A stretch of 64,000 nt of DNA from Paenibacillus sp. FSL H7-0326 (GTDB lineage Bacteria; Bacillota; Bacilli; Paenibacillales; Paenibacillaceae). Below are positions 25,479-33,257 of the stretch, one piece after another. A program made the position numbers and the translations under genes. The notes beneath the pieces were generated by a model. It ran no database searches. It was not told where the DNA came from and was given only the letters and a program-made list of their open reading frames with translations. The stretch lies in the NCBI RefSeq assembly GCF_001955535.1, contig NZ_MPVN01000001.1, forward strand, positions 434,001-498,000. The letters run 5' to 3'. Every line of letters begins with the position of its first letter. Positions within the stretch are counted from its first letter, which is position 1.

Positions 25479-26312
25479 TCACCTTTCTTCATGATCTGCT
25501 GGCTGTATCAGCCACTCTAGAAGCATATCTTTAAAGTCTCCTTGACCCATCGGCGTAGCGATAAGCCAGTCGCCTTTACCAACAGTACTCATACGAAAAA
25601 GCCAGTTCATAGAGCTGCTCGAGATAAAAGCTGCAGACTGCGAGTCCCATTTTTCTCCAGTCCATACAAGCAGTTGAAGCTCCCCTTCTGTCTCTTGATG
25701 GATAATTGTTTGAGCCAAAGCTGCTGCTCCCTGTACATCGTAGCATGCCTCCGACAAACGGCCGGTCAATGTTTCTTCATCAAGAAGAGAATCATTCACG
25801 ATCTCAAAGAAGCGTTTTTTCGAGAACATCAAAGCCGGAATATCGTTCTTTGTGTGCTCTGTGCCCCATTTAATTTTGCTAATAACCGATTTACAGGCCT
25901 GTTCAACATCGCCCAGGTCTGATAACTGGTAGGTATAAGGCTCCTCTTGTGTCGGGATCAATTCCACTACGCGTTCATTTGTACAGTGCAGGTAACCCTT
26001 GTATTTCGCTCCTCGCTTCTTCTTTATTTCAAAACGACAAGCTCTGGAGGATAAGCCTGCAATGGCCACCCTTGAGAACACGGTTGGTGTCATGATGAGT
26101 TCACTGGAGTCCTGATCTCGGGTCAAATACCCTTTCGTTAATAACTCTTCTTTGGTATTCTCCCATTCCATTACGATATCCTCTGTCAGATATCCTATAA
26201 AGGGGTCCTCAATGCCAAGCAATCGATCAGAACCTATGATCCCTGCCAGAAAGAACAGTTCCTTCTGTTCCAGTGTTACTACTTTCTGTTTGGAATGATG
26301 AACCGTCAACAT
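25479..26312 (-). CDS. Conserved T7SS-operon protein, possible EspG-like chaperone
   Basis: 277 residues, cytosolic, mixed alpha/beta. Blocks such as EQKELFFLAGIIGSDRLLGI, LLTKGYLTRD, LIMTPTVFSRVAIAG and LLVWTGEKWDSQS suggest a winged start and two half-domains; the order resembles EspG-type proteins that bind ESX substrates in actinobacteria, but I cannot show homology. Sixteen bases after essC, overlapping the next gene, so translation is coupled. Function unknown, secretion role inferred from position. Confidence 0.6.
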   Translation of the reverse strand: MLTVHHSKQKVVTLEQKELFFLAGIIGSDRLLGIEDPFIGYLTEDIVMEWENTKEELLTKGYLTRDQDSSELIMTPTVFSRVAIAGLSSRACRFEIKKKRGAKYKGYLHCTNERVVELIPTQEEPYTYQLSDLGDVEQACKSVISKIKWGTEHTKNDIPALMFSKKRFFEIVNDSLLDEETLTGRLSEACYDVQGAAALAQTIIHQETEGELQLLVWTGEKWDSQSAAFISSSSMNWLFRMSTVGKGDWLIATPMGQGDFKDMLLEWLIQPADHEER

Positions 26313-26328
26313 TATGAGCCACCTCCCT

Positions 26329-29300
26329 TCAAACTACAACATGCCATCGGTCGCGAATTTTTTCGATCCAATCGGCACGTTCCATATTGTTATTCCATGG
26401 CAGCGCTGCTTTAATCCTGGAAAATCTCCGTTTTACATAGTACCCCTGTCCTGCCGGCAGGACTTTCAGACCATTGGAACCCGTATTCGATTCTGAGAAA
26501 GGAATCCGGAAGAACGACAAATCATTAGGGTCCAACGTCCCGAACAACAGTCCGCTTTGGGCTGCTTTAATATCCGTTACCCAGTCGGCACCGAATGTCG
26601 GGAAATCTGCGGCAACTCCCGCGATGATTACATGCACACCACGATCTCTGCCTTGACGTACAATAGCAGCGAGTTGATCTTTCATCGTAAAATCATTCAT
26701 CTGCTTCGCCAGTGTATCAGCATCATCTATAAACAATACAATCTCAGGACCACAGCGATCTGTTGTAAGCCTCATGACCGTATCATATACTTCCTGTATT
26801 AACGGACCAAGCTCTTCATCCTTAGAAGCATTCTTACGTATATGAGGCAGATTGGACAGCCGGCTTAAGCCTTCTTCCCCATACCTCGTATCTATCGAAT
26901 ACATATGAAGTTCCTCAGGACTATAATGGTATGCCAAGGACAGCATCCATGTCAGCATAAAGCTGGTCTTACCACTCTCAAGTGGACTTGCAACCATAAA
27001 ATGCGGACCTTCACGAAGACTGATATTAAACACTTCCAGGTCATCTGTCATGAGTCCAACGGGCACATTATAAATATCTCTCTGCTCCTGACTCCGTGTA
27101 TGCTTTGTATTATCCAGCACTTCTGCAAGTGTAATGACTTCAGGAAGTGGATCTATCTTCTGAGGTATCGAGCCCTTGTACGTCTGATTAACGTTACCAA
27201 TCATAGCTCTTAGCTGGTCCGCTCGCTCTGCCTCATCTGTTCCTGACACAGGCAGAACCGTTTGAAACTCAAGTGGAGGTACATTCCCTTTAACAAGACC
27301 ACGACCCGGAGGATATCCGTTAGGGACACGTGCCGGTCTTCCTACCGCATAATAATAATCGCTGGGATCTGCCATTTCAAAAGAAACCGCATTAGTTATG
27401 TTGCTTCTGATCTTCTCGAAAATGTCGGTTATCCGATTGGCTGTGACTACAAAAGTAATCCCGAGGCTTACGCCTTCCCTTAAGAACAGCTCCAGCTGCT
27501 CATTCTCATCCGGGTAAGAATTTCTGAAGGATAAGTACCCGTCAATCCATACGATAATTTGCGGCAAGGTTTGTCCTGTGCTTCGGCGATAGGCTGTAAC
27601 CGTCTTGACCCCTGCTTCTGCAATTAATTCTCTTCTTTGTGTGAAGACTTTGGCTAAATAACGAAACAGCCGCTTAATTCGGTCATCATCCTCAGCAGAC
27701 ATCACACCACCAATTTGCGGAAGTTGTCTAAAGTCACGCATCATTCTTCCCATATCAATAACATAGCCATGCCAATTGCTGCAGCTTCTGGCAAGCGACA
27801 TGATCATCGTCTGTACAAAGGTTGTTTTGCCAAGACCAGGCATTCCGTATACAGCCAGATGACCTTGTCCTAAGTTAATGGACATGGGCACCTGCTTCTG
27901 GTTCGTCAGATCATCTACAATACCGACAACCGGTTCCAGCTGGTCGGTAAGGGCCGAGCCTGAGCTCTCTGAAACTGCCCCATCCATAACCAGCTCTTCC
28001 CATTGAATTAATTCTGGCAATGGAGGGAGCCACGGACCTTGTAATCTCTCAATACCCGCTTGCTCGGCTACCTCTGAGATGTGATCAATAAAGACTTGAA
28101 GCTGCTTGGAGGAGCCTTCCGACTGCATCATGGATACTCTCTCGCCCGTTAACAGAGGCTCTCGCTTACCATTTAATCTAACTTCCATAAGGGGAAGTGA
28201 AGAAGCACTGTCATCCGTATGTGAGGTATAAGGAGCTCCACTCCATGCAAATTGCATTTCTTCAAATACTTCGTCACTGCCGACCTGGAAATAACCACGG
28301 CCCGGCTTCGTGATCCAGGCAGCATTCGGAATCTTGATCATATCCCGGCTGTCTCCCTCGCTTTGAACACGTAAACATATTCTAAATCTGGAGTTACTCC
28401 AAATCTTATCGTCAACGACACCAGCAGGTTTTTGCGTGGCCAGGATCAAATGCACGCCAAGTGTTCTGCCGATGGCAGCTATACTGATCAGTTCATCCAT
28501 GAACTCCGGCTGTTCCCGTTTCAGCTGTGCGAACTCATCAATAATAATGACAAGATGCGGCAGCGGCTCAGCCTGGTGTGAACCCAGCCATTTATAATAC
28601 TCATCGATGTGCTGCAAATTTCCAGCATCATTCAGAATTTTTTGTCGACGTACCAGTTCTGCACGAAGTGATATTTTTGCTCTTTCCATTAGTGATTGGT
28701 CAAGGTTTGTAATCGTCCCGACGACATGAGGCAGCTTCTCAAATGTGTTAGACATCCCACCGCCCTTATAGTCGATCAGCATAAACGCCAAGTCATGAGG
28801 GTGAAATTCGGAGGCTAGAGATGCAACGATCGATTGGATAACCTCACTCTTACCCGATCCTGTTGTTCCGGCAATCAGACCGTGCGGACCGTGTCCCTGA
28901 CGCTCGATCTTGTCATGAAGATTAAGATACACTCTCTTGCCGCCAGCTCTGACCCCCATGGGTACCGGCAATGTGTTAGGAAATCTGTTCCGGGACCATC
29001 TGTCTGCTACATCAAGCTGTTCCACTCTGGATACTTCCATCATGTCGAATAAAGGCAGCAGAGGAGGTATTTCGGAAGCAGAGGATCGCTTCAATCGAAG
29101 CGGAGCCATATTTCGCGCACAAATTTCCGCCTCGGACCGTGTCATTCGATCGGGTACAAAAGTCTGATGAACGACATCCGCCTGTTCGGTCTTCTTGGAG
29201 TAGCTTCCTTCGTTCTTCCGAGCCTCCACCACGAGCTGACAATGCATTGGCAAATGCTCTTTGCGGGAAGCCAGTATAATCGTACAAGTTGTGATTGCTT

Positions 29301-30324
29301 CAGGATCTTCCAGGATCAGAGGCAGCAAAGGCTCTTCTTCAATAATGTCACGCTCCGACATTAGAACCACATACACCGGAATGTCCGGCCCTTTCTTACC
29401 CCGCTCTTTCCTGGAATTCTTACGTCGGTTCAGCGTCGTGTACAGACTATCTGCCAGCTGATGCGCACCGCTGTGTCTGTCCGCCATAAACCGCTGTCCG
29501 CGTTCATCATCCCAAATGTGAGGGAACCAGCGCATCCATTCGAATTCATCTGCTTCTTTTTCTTCATAAAAAGCAGCAAGCTTGACCTCATCCGGCGAAT
29601 GTCTTGTCGTAATCTGTGTAATAATTACACGCAGCATAGACAAGACGTCCTCACGATCACCTACAATACCTACAATTTTAGACTCGTAGATGGGCAGTGC
29701 AATGGATGCCCCTTCGACGGTAATAAAATCCTCAGCCAATTTATGAGCAGCCTCGATCAGCGGTTCGCGCTCATAACCATCGAATCTTGGAGGAGCAATT
29801 GTAATTCGAAAAGGTTCAGCACCGATACCGGCGCGGACGGCCAGAAAATCATCATCATCCGGTGAACGCTCCCACAAAGAGCTGTGTCTGTTCTTTACAA
29901 TCTGGCTGCACACTTCTGGATCCCCATGAATTTCATGAGTGATCTGTACCTGTCTTGCGGCTTCTGTCTCAAGCTCTTCACGATGCTTCGCAAGCTGAGA
30001 TGTGTACATCTCTTCTCTCTCAGCGAGCCGCTTATGATATTCTTTCTTATTACTGAGGTATACAAAGAAAGGAATCGTATACGTTGCGAGCATCACCGTC
30101 ATCATGACCATTTGAATGGTCATGAAGCTACTGTTGCCCAATCGGCCGGTACGGCTCAAATAGAAATAAACTCCCACTGTAGCCAATGTCATGACGAGTG
30201 GTATGATTAATGAAATGATCGAGAAAGAAGGCTTACTGGGCTCCATCGGAGGACGCAGAATCTCCAGTGTCTCCTTCTTGAGCACTTCCTTCATTCGTGG
30301 AGAACGCTGATATAACACGTTCAA
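26329..30324 (-). CDS. essC: Type VII secretion motor EssC, form without FHA domains
   Basis: 1331 residues from a TTG six bases after GGAGG; this gives the N-terminus (M)NVLYQRSPRM typical of EssC-like motors, while the frame upstream lacks a ribosome site. Two TM helices (about 35-57, 68-91) precede three FtsK-like ATPase domains: Walker A AGTTGSGKS (about 485) with LVIIIDE (591), GMPGLGKTT (826) with IIVWID (923), and SPLESGKTS (1113) with VLFIDD (1196). D1 is canonical; D2 and D3 lack the acidic pair or are degenerate. No tandem FHA region as in YukBA/EssC of S. aureus. It drives WXG100 export through the membrane. Confidence 0.93.
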   Translation of the reverse strand: MNVLYQRSPRMKEVLKKETLEILRPPMEPSKPSFSIISLIIPLVMTLATVGVYFYLSRTGRLGNSSFMTIQMVMMTVMLATYTIPFFVYLSNKKEYHKRLAEREEMYTSQLAKHREELETEAARQVQITHEIHGDPEVCSQIVKNRHSSLWERSPDDDDFLAVRAGIGAEPFRITIAPPRFDGYEREPLIEAAHKLAEDFITVEGASIALPIYESKIVGIVGDREDVLSMLRVIITQITTRHSPDEVKLAAFYEEKEADEFEWMRWFPHIWDDERGQRFMADRHSGAHQLADSLYTTLNRRKNSRKERGKKGPDIPVYVVLMSERDIIEEEPLLPLILEDPEAITTCTIILASRKEHLPMHCQLVVEARKNEGSYSKKTEQADVVHQTFVPDRMTRSEAEICARNMAPLRLKRSSASEIPPLLPLFDMMEVSRVEQLDVADRWSRNRFPNTLPVPMGVRAGGKRVYLNLHDKIERQGHGPHGLIAGTTGSGKSEVIQSIVASLASEFHPHDLAFMLIDYKGGGMSNTFEKLPHVVGTITNLDQSLMERAKISLRAELVRRQKILNDAGNLQHIDEYYKWLGSHQAEPLPHLVIIIDEFAQLKREQPEFMDELISIAAIGRTLGVHLILATQKPAGVVDDKIWSNSRFRICLRVQSEGDSRDMIKIPNAAWITKPGRGYFQVGSDEVFEEMQFAWSGAPYTSHTDDSASSLPLMEVRLNGKREPLLTGERVSMMQSEGSSKQLQVFIDHISEVAEQAGIERLQGPWLPPLPELIQWEELVMDGAVSESSGSALTDQLEPVVGIVDDLTNQKQVPMSINLGQGHLAVYGMPGLGKTTFVQTMIMSLARSCSNWHGYVIDMGRMMRDFRQLPQIGGVMSAEDDDRIKRLFRYLAKVFTQRRELIAEAGVKTVTAYRRSTGQTLPQIIVWIDGYLSFRNSYPDENEQLELFLREGVSLGITFVVTANRITDIFEKIRSNITNAVSFEMADPSDYYYAVGRPARVPNGYPPGRGLVKGNVPPLEFQTVLPVSGTDEAERADQLRAMIGNVNQTYKGSIPQKIDPLPEVITLAEVLDNTKHTRSQEQRDIYNVPVGLMTDDLEVFNISLREGPHFMVASPLESGKTSFMLTWMLSLAYHYSPEELHMYSIDTRYGEEGLSRLSNLPHIRKNASKDEELGPLIQEVYDTVMRLTTDRCGPEIVLFIDDADTLAKQMNDFTMKDQLAAIVRQGRDRGVHVIIAGVAADFPTFGADWVTDIKAAQSGLLFGTLDPNDLSFFRIPFSESNTGSNGLKVLPAGQGYYVKRRFSRIKAALPWNNNMERADWIEKIRDRWHVVV

Positions 30325-30380
30325 GAAATTTCCTCCCTTCAAAAAGGCATAAACGCGCTTCACATTTGAATCTCGACTTA

Positions 30381-30701
30381 TTACCCTGAATTTTTATTTT
30401 GAAACAACAATCTTCTTCCATGTACAGGGGCTTCGCTTTCCGTCGTCGAAAAAGCCTTTTGCAAACGGACAAAGTTCCCTTCTCTCAGTCCTGTTTCCGT
30501 TAATTGTTTTGCGTCAGGCAGCGTAAACCAGTTGCCTTCCGGGAATTTAGCTTCCAATATATATTGAACATTCTCTTGAGGAGGCTCGTTGAATATGCGT
30601 ACAGAAAGTACAGATTTGAAATACTGGACGGTGCTCTCATCTGGAACCTCAATATCAATCCATTCTCCCTCTCGTCTTGACTGAACGACTGTCAGAATCA
30701 T
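30381..30701 (-). CDS. esaB: EsaB/YukD ubiquitin-like T7SS protein
   Basis: 106 residues. Beta-grasp pattern MILTVVQSRREGEWIDIEVP, a helix with YFKSVLSVRIF, then LEAKFPEGNWFTLPDAKQL and GLREGNFVRLQ; this corresponds to YukD/EsaB. The C-terminal 25 residues are a variable tail. ATG preceded by AAAAGGGTG. First gene of the T7SS operon, 56 bases before the EssC TTG. Confidence 0.85.
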   Translation of the reverse strand: MILTVVQSRREGEWIDIEVPDESTVQYFKSVLSVRIFNEPPQENVQYILEAKFPEGNWFTLPDAKQLTETGLREGNFVRLQKAFSTTESEAPVHGRRLLFQNKNSG

Positions 30702-31144
30702 CCCATCACACCCTTTTTAGCTATGTCCATCGTCCTAAATCCTTTTATACACATTTTGGCGAATTGCCTTACTATTAATCTACCATATTTTCTAACAGAA
30801 GACCCTTTATTGCAATCTTAACTATACATTTTTAAAGCGAAATACCTATATAATCCAACGGACTCTATTACCATAGTCTCAGCTTTTCGTTACCTTACCA
30901 TTTCAACAATATGAAAATTCGACATTTTTGCTGTCATCCCTCCAAATTCTGATATATTATAGTTTCCTATTCTATTCAGGTTTTTGTACAATTCGATGTC
31001 ATTACTCCCCTCTCATTTGTGAACAATTTTCAAACACTTATCATCTTTATGTTTCCATAAGCTAATTTTAAGGTAATTTTAAGCAACGTTATTTAGAATT
31101 AGCAACATGAAACAACTCTAGTAATCTAGTTGAGGTGATTTCTA
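30702..31144. other. AT-rich divergent intergenic region upstream of T7SS operon
   Basis: About 440 bases without a supported gene. It must contain the T7SS promoter (minus strand; candidate TTGCAA near 30805 but with a poor -10) and the promoter of the small plus-strand gene. No palindrome or repeat clear enough to call was seen. Confidence 0.5.
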
Positions 31145-31384
31145 ATGAGAACATTGATCTTTTTCCAAAACAAAAAAATTCCGGTTTATTTTAATGCTGA
31201 GAACAAGCAACCTGTACAAAAAACATTAAAGCTGCTAAGCAGCGCATTAGAAGATAAGATTAATAATGGTAAGCGCGCTTTACAAAAATGTTTGCATACA
31301 TTAATCAGTATTGAAATTATCGGAAGCGAGGCGATTCTTCACAGTATCAGAGAAGACGACACGCTCGCACTATCCCTTTACTAA
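31145..31384 (+). CDS. Small protein of unknown function, divergent to T7SS operon
   Basis: 79 residues starting MRTLIFFQNKKIPVYFN, no signal peptide, basic, helical in the middle (VQKTLKLLSSALEDKINN). ATG preceded by GAGGTG. Its last codons and stop lie inside a strong terminator, so a compact mRNA ends exactly at the gene. No family recognised. Orientation and position next to EsaB raise the possibility of a regulator, without direct evidence. Confidence 0.7.
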   Translation: MRTLIFFQNKKIPVYFNAENKQPVQKTLKLLSSALEDKINNGKRALQKCLHTLISIEIIGSEAILHSIREDDTLALSLY

Positions 31385-31401
31385 AGGGATAGTGTTTTTT
31401 T
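31368..31401 (+). terminator. Rho-independent terminator overlapping the stop of the 79-aa gene
   Basis: CACTATCCCTTT-ACT-AAAGGGATAGTG followed by TTTTTTT; perfect 12-bp stem, the stop codon being in its 5' arm and loop. Confidence 0.93.
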
Positions 31402-31417
31402 ATATCCAGCAATGACA

Positions 31418-31450
31418 AAGCCACAATACGCAAAAATCGTATTGTGGCTT
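31418..31450 (-). terminator. Hairpin after solute-binding protein gene
   Basis: Perfect 13-bp stem AAGCCACAATACG / CGTATTGTGGCTT with loop CAAAAAT, 43 bases past the stop at 31493. On the minus strand followed by TGTCATTGC, so the T tract is weak. Confidence 0.65.
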
Positions 31451-31492
31451 GCTGGCACCAATCTCATTGGTTAGGTCTGAATCTTGCATTCA

Positions 31493-33139
31493 TCATTTAC
31501 TTGCGTTAATCAGCTCATTCACTTCCTTCGTAATTTCATCTCCGCCGAGCTTCTTCCAGTTGGCAACGAAATTATCAAACTCATCGATTGGCAGATTACC
31601 ATATATAATCTTAAGGAAGGTTTCTGCTCTCAGTTTATCCAGTGTTGCTGATTTGGTATTCATCGTTTTGGTTGGTGCATATATGAATTCGTTCATAACA
31701 ATCAGATCGTTATCACGATAGTGCTTAATTACTCCTTGCGAGCTCTCAGGTCCGAAGATCCGTTCCATATGCCATTTATCCAGGTTACCTGAACGATAAT
31801 CCATAATATCGTCATAGAACAGCTTCGCCTCAAGACCAAGTCCTGATGTATCCCCTGACTCTAGTGCCTTCTCAACCTCATCCTGAGCCTGCACGTTCTT
31901 GTTAGCAGGGAGATTTGATACGGTTGCATTCTGGAAGCCGAGTCCTGTCATACCATTCAGGTAGTCCGCACGCTCTGTCTCCGCCGCTTCTCCAAACATT
32001 TTTTCAGCTTGGAAGTTCAGCAGCTTAATTAGTGCTTCCGGATGCTCATATCCTTTACGTACAGCGAATATACCGCCGAGCGTCAGATGGTTCTGAGTCT
32101 TGGCCGGCTGATCATCAATGGATTGAACCGGGTATGGAAGCCAATCGACATTAGGGTCATTCTTGATCATCCCGCTGACTTGGAATGGTGCCCATTGCGG
32201 CAGGAAGAACATACCTGACTTCCCTGCATTGACGTCCTCCATCATTTTCGCGAAATCCTTCACACCAAATTCGGGATCAATGACGCCATCCTTATACAAC
32301 CTTTGGAGCTCTTGAAGACCTTCTTTGACTTCAGGCTGGATTGTACCATTCACGACTTGTCCGGATTCGTCCTTAATCCATGTTTCAAGATAACCATGGT
32401 AGCCAAGCAAGAATCCATTAATCGGCAGATCTTTGTTCAGTGCAATACCGAAAGTATCCTTTTTGCCGTTTCCATCTGGATCGTTAAATGTAAAGGCCTC
32501 TGCAATTTCAATGACATCCTGCATGGATTGTGGAGCGTCAAGACCTACATTCTTAAGCCAATCTTGACGAATCCAGATCATATCCGAGGAATCCAAGGAA
32601 CCTGGGAAGCTCACCATCGCGTAGATCTTACCATCTTTAGTTACAGGCTTCAGACCCGCACCGTCCTCCGCTGACAGAAACTCTTTAACGAGATCGGAAG
32701 CGTATTTATCATAGACCTCGGTTAAATCTTCCAGCATGCCGGCTTCATACAATTGCTCAAACTGCACCGCGCTCACTTTCAGGACATCCGGCAAATCACC
32801 GCTGGCAAGCGTAACATTCATCTTGTCATTATAGTTGGCATCCGCTACAACCCAGTCATAGGTAACTTCAATTCCGAGCTCATCCTTATAGCCTCTAAGC
32901 CAGATATTATCTGTATGAGTGTCACCTTCAGCTAAAGTTTCTTTTCCCGTCTCGTTCATCGTGGATCTCAGCTTAATTGGCGGATCATATTTGGTAAGCG
33001 GACCTCCTGCATCCTGCTGTGGTGTCGTAGGTGTGGATTCTGCCTCTGTACTTCCTGATCCGGATGAACAAGCAGCTAGTGCTGCTGTAAGTACGACAGA
33101 CATCGATAACATTGTTATTTTCTTAAATGACATTCCCAT
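31493..33139 (-). CDS. Extracellular sugar-binding lipoprotein of ABC transporter locus 1 (LplA-like)
   Basis: 548 residues, lipoprotein signal with LAACSSGSGS (Cys about residue 24). Long family 1 solute-binding protein with the blocks VLKVSAVQFEQLYEAGMLEDL, WIRQDWLKNVGLDAPQ and DPDGNGKKDTFGIAL (calcium-binding-loop-like DxDGNGxxD). Delivers an oligosaccharide to the permeases encoded 5 kb upstream. It has its own promoter region with an element shared with the permease operon and a cre-like site. LplA-like naming is by architecture; sugar unknown. Confidence 0.9.
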   Translation of the reverse strand: MGMSFKKITMLSMSVVLTAALAACSSGSGSTEAESTPTTPQQDAGGPLTKYDPPIKLRSTMNETGKETLAEGDTHTDNIWLRGYKDELGIEVTYDWVVADANYNDKMNVTLASGDLPDVLKVSAVQFEQLYEAGMLEDLTEVYDKYASDLVKEFLSAEDGAGLKPVTKDGKIYAMVSFPGSLDSSDMIWIRQDWLKNVGLDAPQSMQDVIEIAEAFTFNDPDGNGKKDTFGIALNKDLPINGFLLGYHGYLETWIKDESGQVVNGTIQPEVKEGLQELQRLYKDGVIDPEFGVKDFAKMMEDVNAGKSGMFFLPQWAPFQVSGMIKNDPNVDWLPYPVQSIDDQPAKTQNHLTLGGIFAVRKGYEHPEALIKLLNFQAEKMFGEAAETERADYLNGMTGLGFQNATVSNLPANKNVQAQDEVEKALESGDTSGLGLEAKLFYDDIMDYRSGNLDKWHMERIFGPESSQGVIKHYRDNDLIVMNEFIYAPTKTMNTKSATLDKLRAETFLKIIYGNLPIDEFDNFVANWKKLGGDEITKEVNELINASK

Positions 33140-33187
33140 GCGAATCCCCCTTTATTTCCTCCCCTGAGGTATATACACATCGTACTA

Positions 33188-33201
33188 AGAAAGCGCTGAC
33201 A
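33188..33201 (-). promoter_or_regulatory. cre-like CcpA operator
   Basis: Minus strand TGTCAGCGCTTTCT, one mismatch to the TGWAARCGYTWNCW consensus, 49 bases upstream of the binding-protein start and just upstream of a TACGAT box. Suggests catabolite repression of locus 1. Confidence 0.45.
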
Positions 33202-33218
33202 TGAGCGAGTGGTACGTC

Positions 33219-33243
33219 TTTACATCCGGTATCTTTTATTTAC
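33219..33243. promoter_or_regulatory. Two-half-site element, copy B (upstream of solute-binding protein)
   Basis: Plus-strand half sites TTTAC at 33219-33223 and 33239-33243, with ATC-CGGTATCTTTTA between. The same layout with TTGAC halves is at 38626-38650 before the permeases. Both lie 35 bases upstream of a -10-like box. Likely binding site of the AraC-type response regulator encoded at 33258-34913. Confidence 0.6.
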
Positions 33244-33257
33244 CATTTAGGGTCGGA

